A stretch of DNA of 64,000 bases from Labilibaculum manganireducens (GTDB lineage Bacteria; Bacteroidota; Bacteroidia; Bacteroidales; Marinifilaceae), in assembly GCF_002843385.1 (NCBI RefSeq), contig NZ_MVDE01000008.1:1-64000 (forward strand), written 5' to 3'. Under the pieces are notes generated by a model. That model had not been told where the DNA came from. It saw only the letters and a program-made list of their open reading frames with translations, and made no database searches. The number at the start of each line of letters is the position of its first letter. Positions within the stretch are counted from its first letter, which is position 1. A program made the translations under genes and the position numbers. Below, piece after piece: positions 1 to 8,745 of this stretch.

Positions 1-376
1 GAACCGAGGGATCTGATTACTGAAAAGATCCTTCACTTTGTTCAGGATGACAAACGATTCGAAATCAAATACCGTATTGACAAAAAGAGGATGTTCAAAC
101 CAATAAATTAGCTGCAGGTTCTATGTCTTCCCGAGGAACCGAGGGATCTGATTACTGAAAAGATCCTTCACCTTGTTCAGGATGACAAACGATTCGAAAT
201 CAAATACCATATTGACAAAAAGAGGATGTTCAAACCAATAAATTAGCTGCAGGTTCTATGTCATCCCGAGGAACCGAGGGATCTGATTACTGAAAAGATC
301 CTTCACCTTGTTCAGGATGACAAACGATTCGAAATCAAATACCATATTGACAAAAAGAGAATGCTCAAACCAATGA
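1..376. repeat. Tandem array of a 135-bp REP-like unit, about 2.8 copies
   Basis: Units begin at 1, 136 and 271 with the same GAACCGAGGGATCTG start, so the period is exactly 135 bp. The third copy decays after about 376. Each unit holds an imperfect dyad (GGGATCT and AGATCCTTCAC arms, flanked by GGGATGAC/GTCATCC-like ends), the pattern of extragenic hairpin repeats common in Bacteroidota. Each unit also carries AGAGGATGTTCAAAC, which resembles the ends of the inverted-repeat elements at 2352 and 15269. The array continues to the window edge, so its true copy number is unknown. No coding capacity was seen. Confidence 0.85.
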
Positions 377-537
377 ACATCCTCTTCTATTTTTTTTTAA
401 CTCTCGACCATTCCAGACTTCTTCAAACACACCCCTCTGCCTGTCGGCATCTCCCCTTAAAATGGGAGAATTATTACAATCGACTTGGCTCCTTCAAGAC
501 TCTTCAAGACCTTTCGACTTTTCCAGACCCTTCTTTC

Positions 538-1707
538 TTACTTATTCTTCACCCTAATTAAAGCCGCCATTTCTTTGGCCTGATCTACGCAGGTAAAAAC
601 ATCTGTGCCGATAGAATTGTAGGCTAAAGTCACTCCCATGCGACGGTATTCGCGGCTGCTTGGTTTGCCAAACAAACGCAAATCAGATTTGGGATAAACT
701 GCCGCATGCTCCAAACCTTCAAAATATGGATTAACCCCTTCACTCTGTGCCAGAATAACAGCACTCGCTCCTACTCTTTCCAATGTAATTTCAGGTATTG
801 GTAATCCTAAAACAGCACGGCAATGCAGTTCGAATTCACTAAAATTTTGAGTGCCTGCAAGAGTAACCATGCCTGTATCGTGCGGACGGGGCGATAATTC
901 TGAAAATACAACTCCATCTTCGCAAATAAAGAATTCTACACCCCAAAGACCTGCTCCTCCCAGTTCGCGGGTAACCCTTTCAGCCATTTCCTGAGCTGCT
1001 TTTACATCTGCACCGGAAATTGCAGCCGGCTGCCAGCTTTGCTGATAATCACCACGTTCCTGAACATGACCTATCGGCGGGCAAAATAAGGTAGGACCGT
1101 TCTTCTGTGTAACGGTAAGCAAGGTAATCTCCGAAGTAAAGTTCACAAATGCTTCTACAATCACATCCCCGGAATCACCACGTCCCTTAGAACCGGCAAT
1201 GTTCCAGGCCTTTTCAATATCAGCTTCGCATTTAATTACCGACTGCCCTTTTCCTGATGATGACATCAGGGGTTTTACCACGCAAGGCATTCCAACCTCT
1301 TTCACCACAGCATACATCTCCTCCAACGAACCGGCATACAAATATTTTGCAGTTCTGATTCCCAGATCCTTTGCGGCCAAATCGCGGATTGCTCTTCTGT
1401 CCATGGTAAAATTGGCAGCTTTTGCACTCGGAACTACCTGAATGCCTTGTTTCTCGTACTCATAAAAGCGTTCGGTACGAATGGCTTCTATTTCGGGTAC
1501 AATTAAATCCGGTTGATGTCTGGCTACAACCAAATCGAGCGCATCACCATCAAGCATATTAATTACCTCGAATGCATCCGCAACCTGCATGGCAGGAGCT
1601 CCCGCATAACTATCAACGGCAACTGTATTTTGTCCCAAACGCTGTGCCGCAATCACAAATTCTTTTCCCAGCTCTCCTGAGCCCAACAGTAAAATCTTCT
1701 TTACCAT
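538..1707 (-). CDS. purT: Formate-dependent phosphoribosylglycinamide formyltransferase PurT
   Basis: 389 residues, the usual length for PurT. The enzyme joins formate and GAR using ATP to make formyl-GAR in purine synthesis in the cytosol. Visible are the N-terminal nucleotide-fold glycine motif GSGELGKE (residues 9–16), the ATP-grasp core around residues 143–156 ([14 protein letters not shown]), and the late ATP-grasp signature [12 protein letters not shown]. It stands alone, with convergent or unrelated neighbours, and its start codon has no strong Shine-Dalgarno site, which is normal here. PurK is the closest alternative, but the SPRPHDTG segment and overall length favour PurT. Confidence 0.95.
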   Translation of the reverse strand: MVKKILLLGSGELGKEFVIAAQRLGQNTVAVDSYAGAPAMQVADAFEVINMLDGDALDLVVARHQPDLIVPEIEAIRTERFYEYEKQGIQVVPSAKAANFTMDRRAIRDLAAKDLGIRTAKYLYAGSLEEMYAVVKEVGMPCVVKPLMSSSGKGQSVIKCEADIEKAWNIAGSKGRGDSGDVIVEAFVNFTSEITLLTVTQKNGPTLFCPPIGHVQERGDYQQSWQPAAISGADVKAAQEMAERVTRELGGAGLWGVEFFICEDGVVFSELSPRPHDTGMVTLAGTQNFSEFELHCRAVLGLPIPEITLERVGASAVILAQSEGVNPYFEGLEHAAVYPKSDLRLFGKPSSREYRRMGVTLAYNSIGTDVFTCVDQAKEMAALIRVKNK

Positions 1708-1966
1708 AAAATTACTTTCGGTTTATAAATGGATTTTTAATGGTTACTAAGTAGTAAGAAGTGCAAAATTACATTCTATTTTTCGAAAACCGGGCAGAAC
1801 AAATCGCTTTTTCAACCTTTAGAGGCATTTTAATGCAGACCAATACCACTCAATTTGCAGAAAAAAACAAAATTTGATTGATCAAATAAAACAGTATCTC
1901 AAATTAATGTTTAAATTTAGCAAGACAATTCATCTTCTTAAGTCATCCGTATATAAATAAAGCACT

Positions 1967-2311
1967 ATGAGTAAAGAATACAATACCCTTACAGAGTTTT
2001 TCAACTTTCTTAAAACCAAACAAAATTACCTGCAGCAAGACAGCGAAGAAGTTATACAGGACTATTACAATTGCAGAGCCGAACGGATTGCAAAGGAAAA
2101 AGAAGAAAAAAGAATCAAACAATTAAAAAGATTGGAATTAATTGTACAAAAAAGAGAGGAACAACAAGCACGTGCCCGCATGTATAAGCCTGTAAAGGTA
2201 CAAAGAATGAAATCGCCCGAAAAAACCACAGTGAAAAGAATAACAAATGACGGGACTACTGCAAAAACAATGGAAGATATACGGAAATTGATTGACCGCA
2301 TCAGAGATTAA
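1967..2311 (+). CDS. Small charged coiled-coil protein, function unknown
   Basis: 114 residues, not recognised. The middle (about residues 36–75) is dominated by Lys, Glu and Arg with spaced Leu/Ile, predicting one long helix or coiled coil. The C-terminus is basic and ends in KLIDRIRD. There is no signal peptide or membrane segment, so a cytosolic or nucleic-acid-associated protein is plausible (inference only). The opposite strand is also open over 78 codons, but the plus-strand frame has the protein-like composition. It is followed by the inverted-repeat element at 2352–2513. Confidence 0.6.
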   Translation: MSKEYNTLTEFFNFLKTKQNYLQQDSEEVIQDYYNCRAERIAKEKEEKRIKQLKRLELIVQKREEQQARARMYKPVKVQRMKSPEKTTVKRITNDGTTAKTMEDIRKLIDRIRD

Positions 2312-2351
2312 GATATCAACAGGATCTCTTCGTGTTTGTTTTTCTCCATAA

Positions 2352-2513
2352 AAAAGAGGATGTCTAAAAAAGTAGAATCTTAAGCTATTCAGCGACTTTT
2401 ACCCCTAAATTTTCTTAAGGAAAGTCTTTAAAACTCAGTCTTCCTTTTAAAGACTGGAGTAAAACTGAATATCATTTTAGCAGACAAAACAATTCTTTTT
2501 TGAACACCCTCTT
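2352..2513. repeat. MITE-like inverted-repeat element with GAGG(A/G)TGT ends
   Basis: Left arm AGAGGATGTCTAAAAAAG and right arm CTTTTTTGAACACCCTC pair with two or three mismatches around about 120 bp of non-coding core. The core holds its own dyad (AAAGTCTTT...CTTCCTTTTAAAGACT). The same terminal sequence bounds the element at 15269–15413. It lies between two convergent genes, so its outer hairpin could also act as a terminator. Confidence 0.6.
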
Positions 2514-2532
2514 TCTTTACTTCAGAAATAAT

Positions 2533-2898
2533 CTATACAGCAATAATTTCCTCTCTCATGCTAAAAAGAACAAAAAGTACTTCTTCCTTTTCGCGCTGAC
2601 CGATATTATTCATATCCATAGCTTTCATCACGTCAGCCATAACCTCAACAAACTCCTTTTCACTAACATTCATTCCCTTGTGTGTTGTCAGCATATCGGC
2701 ACCTTTGTACAAATCCGGACCGCCCGTACCTGCCATCAAAAAAGTTGCAGCTCCATTCTTCATCGCTTTCACATCAGCCTTGGCATTTGTAAACCTGACC
2801 GCAATTGCCGGATTAAGCAAATGCAAATCAACAACATCATTGGCAATTTTGGTAATTCCCTCTGTTCCGCCTAATCGCTCGTAAAGTGTTCCGCTCAT
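2533..2898 (-). CDS. Truncated haemoglobin (group I / trHbN-like)
   Basis: 121 residues from the ATG at 2898, chosen because AGGAGG lies just upstream; a longer frame to 2946 adds 16 unconvincing residues. The N-terminus LYERLGGTEGI is the family hallmark, and His73 in TTHKGM fits the proximal F8 haem ligand. Truncated globins bind O2 or NO and often act in NO detoxification; which applies here cannot be read from sequence. It stands alone, convergent with the gene ending at 2311. Confidence 0.9.
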   Translation of the reverse strand: MSGTLYERLGGTEGITKIANDVVDLHLLNPAIAVRFTNAKADVKAMKNGAATFLMAGTGGPDLYKGADMLTTHKGMNVSEKEFVEVMADVMKAMDMNNIGQREKEEVLFVLFSMREEIIAV

Positions 2899-3065
2899 CT
2901 TCTTTCCTCCTCTTTTAGTAAATAAACAAGAAGTTAAGCTTTCCACCCGCCAAAGTCAATACAAAAATCTTATTTATAAGGCTGTGTCCGCTCACCAATT
3001 TTAGCGAACGAACACAAGCTTAAAGCATACTGAAACTACTTGGATTTTTAACCCATCTATCCTGA

Positions 3066-3698
3066 TTATTCGATGGGATTAAGAACCACCCGAATGATCT
3101 CTGATTGTTTGCCCACCTTTTTACCGGCATACATGTAATAGGCATAATATTCTCTAACCTCGGTGAGTTTTGCATTCACCCGCGGACGGGTATCTTCAAA
3201 ATCCGATCCTTTTACACTGGTCTGAAAATCGTAATTTCCATCGTTTATTTTGCCGTACAGCATAATGCCATCCATGGGAAATTTAGTAAAACTGAGGTAA
3301 GGAATACCCCCCACTTCTCTTCCTTTCAGATCTGGTTTTTTGCTGGTGGTCGACTCTACCTTGTTTTCATTCACCAAACCCAATTCCAGTTTTAATTCAG
3401 GAGTAATGCCCGGCGTAAGATCAATAATTTTTTTGTACTCCCGTAATGATTTTTCAACAGAGTTATGGCCTGCAACATAAATAGTGCGGGAATCACGGGC
3501 TATTTTCTGATCTGCATTTTTCTGGTCGCAGCGTGTTTTATCCACCTGAAGCTCTTGTATAATAGAATCAGTTGATTCTTTGGGCAAAAGTCCATCGGTA
3601 ACCAATTGAGGCGCCTTGGCCAAAAAATTGTCTCTCTTACGGGCAAAACCAGCCTCATTGTGCTCTATAAAATCTTTTTTTATGACTATCTGTGCCAT
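3066..3698 (-). CDS. Hypothetical protein, possible C-terminal fibronectin III-like fold
   Basis: 210 residues, not assigned to a family. The N-terminal half is helical and charged, with no signal peptide. The end (about residues 175–208: REYYAYYMYAGKKVGKQSE then VVLNP) has the spaced aromatic and Ser-Glu pattern of a last fibronectin type III strand pair, which is only a suggestion. The start MAQIVIKKDF is preceded by an A-rich leader. It stands alone beside a long gene-poor stretch. Confidence 0.75.
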   Translation of the reverse strand: MAQIVIKKDFIEHNEAGFARKRDNFLAKAPQLVTDGLLPKESTDSIIQELQVDKTRCDQKNADQKIARDSRTIYVAGHNSVEKSLREYKKIIDLTPGITPELKLELGLVNENKVESTTSKKPDLKGREVGGIPYLSFTKFPMDGIMLYGKINDGNYDFQTSVKGSDFEDTRPRVNAKLTEVREYYAYYMYAGKKVGKQSEIIRVVLNPIE

Positions 3699-4917
3699 CT
3701 TATTAATATTTTTTGATTAAACATATTCTCCAGGATCCTGAACTAAAGCTAGAAAACATTTTTTATAAATATATATTTTTTTATGATATTATTTTTGTTC
3801 AAACTACTTAACATCGCAAAAACACAGGGCTTTCAGGCTGAAAATTTATTGTTTTAGAAACGGCTCAATTGGCATATTTTTAGTTCTTTTTTTATAAATC
3901 AAAAAGCAAAATAATATATGGTTAAGTTTCCAAAAAACCTAAACAAGGCGATGCCCAATAAATCAACACTTTTATTCCATATTACTACTGTTTAATACAC
4001 AGACTTTTATCTGGTTTTCAGGCAGGAAACCCAAAAAATGACGTTTTGTAATATTTAATCTGTTTTGTTAACTAATTTATATGCATCACTTAGTCTGCAA
4101 GGTTTGATTTTATTGATTGTTTACAGCAAATTTTATTTTTATAAAAAATATACCCTGTAAGTGCTTTTTTCGAACAAATGGTACCATTTTGCAAATTGCA
4201 AAAGACGTTTTACAATTTGCAAAAGACCCGTTTGAATTTGCAGGAGACGTTTTAGAGGCTAATTTTGGCATTTTTGGTGCTTCAAATGAGCCAAATGGTG
4301 CCCATTTTCGTCAAGGACAAATCGCAAAATGCATTTTGAAAGTTGTAAAATGCCATTTGAAAGTTTCCTGAGAGCCAAACTAAAACGCAAAAGATGGTTT
4401 CTGAGTGGTATTTGATATTTTCTTCTGCTAAAAATATTGATTGAAACCAATCATTCACTTTAAGAAATTAGCTCGCTGTTTTTTTACCCCCCTACTCTCA
4501 GCAAATAAAATAAGTGTAAGCCTATTATTTTTTATGATTTCCTGTTACAATTAAAAAAAGATGGCTACATTCGGTTTCTAGTAACGATAAATAATTACAA
4601 ACTTGTGTTGCTGTTTGGAGGAGTAAGTGCAAATGCAAACGAAATAAAGCCTATTGCTTTTATTTATAAAAGCTATGCAAGGCTAAAAGACCTAAATGAA
4701 CATTGAAACCAAATTATATTATTTGAAAAAATGGATTAAAAATATCGTCTCATTGTTTAAAGATTGGTTCAAGAAAAAATTAGTTTTTGCCCGCCCGCTT
4801 CTGCCCTTCGGGACAGTTAGGGAAGCCCACGCAGATTGCACACATTTGCAAATCGCACAGACTAACCTACAAACCGAAATTTGCAAAAGAGTACAATTTT
4901 ATCCCATGCTATAGCCT
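3699..4917. other. Gene-poor AT-rich stretch upstream of the defence-like operon
   Basis: No convincing gene in about 1.2 kb. It holds the 21-bp repeats at 4189–4365 and, near 4795–4868, a short GC-richer patch with a TTCG-loop hairpin. Two small open frames (4117–4371 and 4696–4914) are judged chance products of these repeats. The operon promoter should lie here, but I could not identify a clear TAnnTTTG box. Confidence 0.6.
4189..4365. repeat. Two sets of 21-bp tandem repeats
   Basis: Three consecutive 21-mers at 4189–4209, 4210–4230 and 4231–4251 share a TTTGCAAAAGAC-like core. Two more 21-mers at 4324–4344 and 4345–4365 share (C/T)AAAATGC and TTTGAAAGTT. Both sets have the same 21-bp period and lie in the same reading phase, so the 84-codon open frame spanning them reads as seven-residue repeats such as LQIAKDV/LQFAKDP. 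The opposite strand is also open here. Confidence 0.7.
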
Positions 4918-5844
4918 ATGGAACAGTATTATAAAAAATATTTGGATAACAGGAAAGCCTTAATCAGAGTTATTTGTCGAACAAAGCAATGGAGCGGATT
5001 AGATGAATGCGATATTTATAATTGGCTTGATAATTTTGAAGATAACTTTGGTAAATATATAGCATTAAAAATTTTAATACATAGTATTTATTATAGCGAA
5101 AAGAATGTTGTAGACTTATTAAGTCACGGAATCTATGAAAAAATTCATAGTACTGAAATTAAAAAGCAATTAGTCAACGATAATAATATACTTATATCAC
5201 GTACTGAAACAAATTCACAATTATTGGATAGAGTTGAAAGTTCTGCTTTTGTACCATTACTTGACAAATCACGACCAGGAGAAAGTGCAAATCAAATGGC
5301 AAGGTACCTTATTCAGAAGTTAAACATTTCACCAAATCAAACATTCTTTATTGAGGATTTAACTAATGAAGTGATTTTAAAACATAGAAGTGTCATTTTC
5401 TTAGATGATTGCATCGGTAGCGGTAATCAACTAGATGATTTCTTTGGAAAGCCAAATGTGCAGTCCGCAGTTAACTTTGCGGTAGAAAATAACATTGAAG
5501 TATATTACTTAATTATTACAGGCTATAAAAAAAATATTCAAAAAGTACAGCAGAAAGATAATTTGAAAAATATCAGGATTGTTGCATGTGATGAATTGAA
5601 TGATTTTGATAGAATTTTTAATGAGCAGAATATTATTTGGCAAGATAAAGAGGAATTTGAAAAGGCAGATCAATATTTCAAGGCTTTAGAAAGTAATCTA
5701 GGGATTAATCAATATGGATGGGCAAACCTTGATTTTGCTGTATTTATGCACAATACAGTACCTGATTGGTCATTGCCAATTTTCTGGGTAGATAATTCAG
5801 ATTGGACACCTTTAATGACAAGAAAAAATTCAAATCTATTTTAA
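4918..5844 (+). CDS. Phosphoribosyltransferase-like protein (PRTase-CE type), first gene of defence-like operon
   Basis: 308 residues. Residues 159–171 (VIFLDDCIGSGNQ) match the PRPP-binding loop of phosphoribosyltransferases: hydrophobic strand, two acidic residues, then small residues with S/T-G. The N-terminal 110 residues look helical. The C-terminus has HNTVPDWSLPIFW, which I recall as typical of phosphoribosyltransferase-like proteins of conflict systems (the 'PRTase-CE' group described by the Aravind laboratory). The next gene starts on the base after its stop codon, so translation is probably coupled. Substrate and reaction are unknown; it may be an effector or a signal-making enzyme (inference). 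Base composition is strongly AT-rich compared with flanking genes. Confidence 0.75.
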   Translation: MEQYYKKYLDNRKALIRVICRTKQWSGLDECDIYNWLDNFEDNFGKYIALKILIHSIYYSEKNVVDLLSHGIYEKIHSTEIKKQLVNDNNILISRTETNSQLLDRVESSAFVPLLDKSRPGESANQMARYLIQKLNISPNQTFFIEDLTNEVILKHRSVIFLDDCIGSGNQLDDFFGKPNVQSAVNFAVENNIEVYYLIITGYKKNIQKVQQKDNLKNIRIVACDELNDFDRIFNEQNIIWQDKEEFEKADQYFKALESNLGINQYGWANLDFAVFMHNTVPDWSLPIFWVDNSDWTPLMTRKNSNLF

Positions 5845-7749
5845 ATGAGTAGACAGACGCTAAATCCTTTTGGAAAAAATAGAGCAGAGCAAATGGGAGA
5901 AGATTCTTGGAGATATTACGTTTCTCCAGAAGAAAACTTATTATCAGAGCAACCTTTAATATTTGAGGGAAGTAGAGGGACTGGTAAAACAATGTTTTTG
6001 CTTTGTAATTCATGGCGAGAAAAGTTTTCTGAATTCAATTTTGAAAATGATAAAATTAAAAGGCTTTTTTCTAAAGAAAATTTTGTGGGAATTTACTATA
6101 AAGTTGATGGTAGGTTTGTTGGAAATAATCTAAAAGGAAAAGGTGTTGAAGATGAAAAATGGGTTTCAATTTTTAATACATATTTCAATATAGTTGTTTC
6201 GAAAGAAATTTATGAATTTATTAGTAATTGTCTTTTACAAAATATAATTAACCATTCCGATTTAAACAATTTAAATTCCAGAGTAGCAAAGAAGATAGGA
6301 TTAGAAGGGGGAAGTGATATTGAGAAAATATTTGAGAAATTCGAAGAAATATTAGATAGTGTTGAAGAATTTTCAAATGACCCTGAACAATCACTTCCTA
6401 AACTTTTAAGTTCTGGAACTCTAATAAAGACAATTGTTGAATTTACTCGAAAAATAGAGATTTTTAAAGAATCTAGATTTCACATGCTTATAGATGAGTA
6501 TGAGGAACTTAATGAGAACCAACAGATTCAATTAAATACACTTATTAAGCAAAGTGTATATTGGTTAGTTTATGATGTATGTGTAAAAACTAATGGTATA
6601 TATAGTTTTAATACGATTTCTGGAAATGAAATAATTCAAGAACCTCATGATTTTAAACATCATAAACCAGAGTTAAAAGATTATGACAATTCAAGCAGGT
6701 ATTTAGAATTCCTAAAACGTATTTGTCAAAAAAGATTGGAAGAGTTTGTGCCGAAGGAAACAAAAGAGTACTGTACTTGGATTAACATTGAAAATTATTT
6801 AAAAAGACATTCTGAAGCTGAAATCCTTTCAGTTTATAAAAAATCACCTAACTATAAGAAAGAGGTTTTGGATGTCCTAAGAGAACTGGTAAATCATGAT
6901 GAATCTTCAAAAGAAATAGAGCCAAAAGAAATAGAGAGAGTTTTATTTAATGATTCTCCATTGATTGAGAGAATGCATATTGCATTGTTAAGAAGAAAAG
7001 ATATAAATGTAAAAGTTCTTTATGAGGCTATAATAAAAGAAAAGAAAGAATATTTTGATTGGAAACATAACACATTATTTCCTACTCATTTTTTATTATG
7101 CAATGAACTTGGTTTGGAATATCAATATCATGGTCTGAAAGTGTTTGCGCAATTATCATCTGGTGTAATTCGGTATTTTATTGAAATCTGCAAGAGTGCC
7201 TTTGATAGTGCTATTGAAAATGGTTTTTATTTCTCAAATCCACGTTCGTTTTCACTAAAAGAGCAAACAAATGCAGCCCAATTTGTAAGTGAAACTAAAG
7301 TTGCACAAATTGATGGTTTTGTTCCTGGTGGCAAAGTATTAAAAAGACTTATATTAAATCTAGGTAAGATATATTATCTAAGACAAACTAATAAACACAC
7401 AACATTAGGTGAACCTGAAGTTAATCATTTTACTACAAGTTTATTTGAGTTAAAGACATACCATAGTGATGCAACTAAATATCTTGAATTTGCTATTATG
7501 CATAATATTCTTCAACCTAGTTTACCAACCAAAACCAAATCTAATGATATAGTAGAGGTTGCAGATTTTCATATAAATCATATTTATTGCCCCTTCTTTA
7601 AAATTTCTCATAGAAGAAAAAGAAAAATTAATATTGAGCCTTCTGTTCTTAACAAATTAATACTCGGTAATTCAGAGGAGGTTAATAAGATAATTAAGAA
7701 ATATGAAGAATTAAACGATACTCAAATTTCACAAGGAAAACTGTTTTAA
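5845..7749 (+). CDS. ORC/CDC6-like P-loop ATPase of defence-like operon
   Basis: 634 residues. The N-terminus NPFGKNRAEQ then FEGSRGTGKTMFLL gives a Walker A at 42–49; HMLIDEYEEL gives a Walker B with Asp217-Glu218; Asn256 in YSFNT is a candidate sensor 1. This arrangement and spacing recalls the ORC-CDC6 family AAA ATPases annotated next to PRTase-like proteins in bacterial conflict loci. The remaining 370 residues are mostly helical and unrecognised. It follows the first gene with no gap and is followed after 2 bp by the third. A role as the energy-using switch or sensor of the system is inference. There is no membrane segment. Confidence 0.75.
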   Translation: MSRQTLNPFGKNRAEQMGEDSWRYYVSPEENLLSEQPLIFEGSRGTGKTMFLLCNSWREKFSEFNFENDKIKRLFSKENFVGIYYKVDGRFVGNNLKGKGVEDEKWVSIFNTYFNIVVSKEIYEFISNCLLQNIINHSDLNNLNSRVAKKIGLEGGSDIEKIFEKFEEILDSVEEFSNDPEQSLPKLLSSGTLIKTIVEFTRKIEIFKESRFHMLIDEYEELNENQQIQLNTLIKQSVYWLVYDVCVKTNGIYSFNTISGNEIIQEPHDFKHHKPELKDYDNSSRYLEFLKRICQKRLEEFVPKETKEYCTWINIENYLKRHSEAEILSVYKKSPNYKKEVLDVLRELVNHDESSKEIEPKEIERVLFNDSPLIERMHIALLRRKDINVKVLYEAIIKEKKEYFDWKHNTLFPTHFLLCNELGLEYQYHGLKVFAQLSSGVIRYFIEICKSAFDSAIENGFYFSNPRSFSLKEQTNAAQFVSETKVAQIDGFVPGGKVLKRLILNLGKIYYLRQTNKHTTLGEPEVNHFTTSLFELKTYHSDATKYLEFAIMHNILQPSLPTKTKSNDIVEVADFHINHIYCPFFKISHRRKRKINIEPSVLNKLILGNSEEVNKIIKKYEELNDTQISQGKLF

Positions 7750-7751
7750 TT

Positions 7752-8744
7752 ATGGAGTATCAGGAAAAATTTGATTTAAATAGTGAAAATTCTATCCAGT
7801 TTGGACAGAATATTGACATTCTAATTACTAGTGATACCTCTTCTAATATTGAAAGAAGTCAAAAAGTAAGAAATTTGATTTCTAATAGTTTTAAAGGAAT
7901 TACCATCATCATTGATTCAAATCGTCAACAGGATAAGTTTAGCTTACAGGTTTTTGATGAAAACAAAGAGTGTTTAGGTAATCTTCCTGAAAGTATAATT
8001 ATTCCAAACTTACGTCAATTCTTTAAGAGAAGTTTACTTTTTGAAACTCATAAAATTCATAGAAGTAATATTTGTATTGACATCACTTCTATGCCCCATA
8101 TTTTAATTTTTAGTTTGGCTAAAATTTTCATAAAAGAAGTTAGACCAAGAAATTTATTTGCTACCTATACAGAACCTAAATTTTATAAGAGGAAGGTTAA
8201 AGAAAGATTAGAAACTTGCATAGATGATGAAGATTATGACCTTTATGAGGAAATATTAGGTTTAAATTATAATGTAAATGGTTTTTCCAGAAGAAAGCGT
8301 ATGGATGATGATTTATTAGTAGCTTCCTTAGGTTTTGAAAGGCAAAGGTTATTAGCTCTTTTTGATAGGATTGAGCCAAAAGGTGGCTTAATCCCAATAG
8401 TAGGGTTTCCATCCTTTAAACCAGGTTGGAATATTACAGCAATTAATATGAATTATAAAGTAATTGAAGATGCACAAGCCGAAGGATTTATTAAGTCTTG
8501 TGAATCTTCAAGCCCTTTTGGTATTTATACCCGTTTAAAGGAAATATATACTAAGAAATCAGACACTTATAATATTATGGTTGCCCCTTTTGGAACAAGA
8601 CCGAATTGTTTAGGAGCAGCGATATTTACACTTAGGCATAAGGACTGTCAACTTATATATGACTTTCCAATTGAGAAAAATTTTCGAAGCGAAGGTGCAG
8701 ATTGTACATATTTTTATATATTATCATGCTTTTTATTGGACTAG
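7752..8744 (+). CDS. Unrecognised protein with two CARF/Rossmann-like motifs, third gene of the operon
   Basis: 330 residues, no confident family. Two segments recall nucleotide-sensing Rossmann folds: a hydrophobic strand ending in IDITSMPHI (Asp110, Thr112), and VAPFGTRPNCLGAAIF (277–292), similar in shape to the GTKP-type loop of CARF domains. A conserved-looking ASLGFERQRL lies at 191–200 between them. The picture is of two Rossmann-like halves. Its place between an ATPase and a methyltransferase, with gaps of 2 and 1 bp, makes it part of the same system. Sensor, effector or nuclease roles are all possible; no catalytic nuclease motif was seen. Confidence 0.7.
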   Translation: MEYQEKFDLNSENSIQFGQNIDILITSDTSSNIERSQKVRNLISNSFKGITIIIDSNRQQDKFSLQVFDENKECLGNLPESIIIPNLRQFFKRSLLFETHKIHRSNICIDITSMPHILIFSLAKIFIKEVRPRNLFATYTEPKFYKRKVKERLETCIDDEDYDLYEEILGLNYNVNGFSRRKRMDDDLLVASLGFERQRLLALFDRIEPKGGLIPIVGFPSFKPGWNITAINMNYKVIEDAQAEGFIKSCESSSPFGIYTRLKEIYTKKSDTYNIMVAPFGTRPNCLGAAIFTLRHKDCQLIYDFPIEKNFRSEGADCTYFYILSCFLLD

Positions 8745-8745
8745 A

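Noticed and set aside
361-561. 66-codon frame after the 135-bp array
   Set aside because: Low-complexity Pro/Phe/Leu content, overlaps purT end, no ribosome site.
4117-4371. 84-codon open frame with LQIAKDV-type heptads
   Set aside because: The repeat itself creates the frame, the opposite strand is open too, and there is no plausible ribosome site; treated as repeat.
4795-4868. Integron attC site
   Set aside because: GTTAG/CTAAC arms are in the wrong order and do not match the GTTRRRY/RYYYAAC boxes; no integrase seen.
4696-4914. 72-codon frame ending just before the PRTase-like gene
   Set aside because: Its second half is the GC-richer hairpin patch and its composition is not protein-like; distance to the next gene is coincidental.
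8659-8745. Upstream extension of the methylase frame
   Set aside because: Would overlap the previous gene by 86 bp and adds residues outside the methylase fold; ATG at 8746 fits the 1-bp gap.
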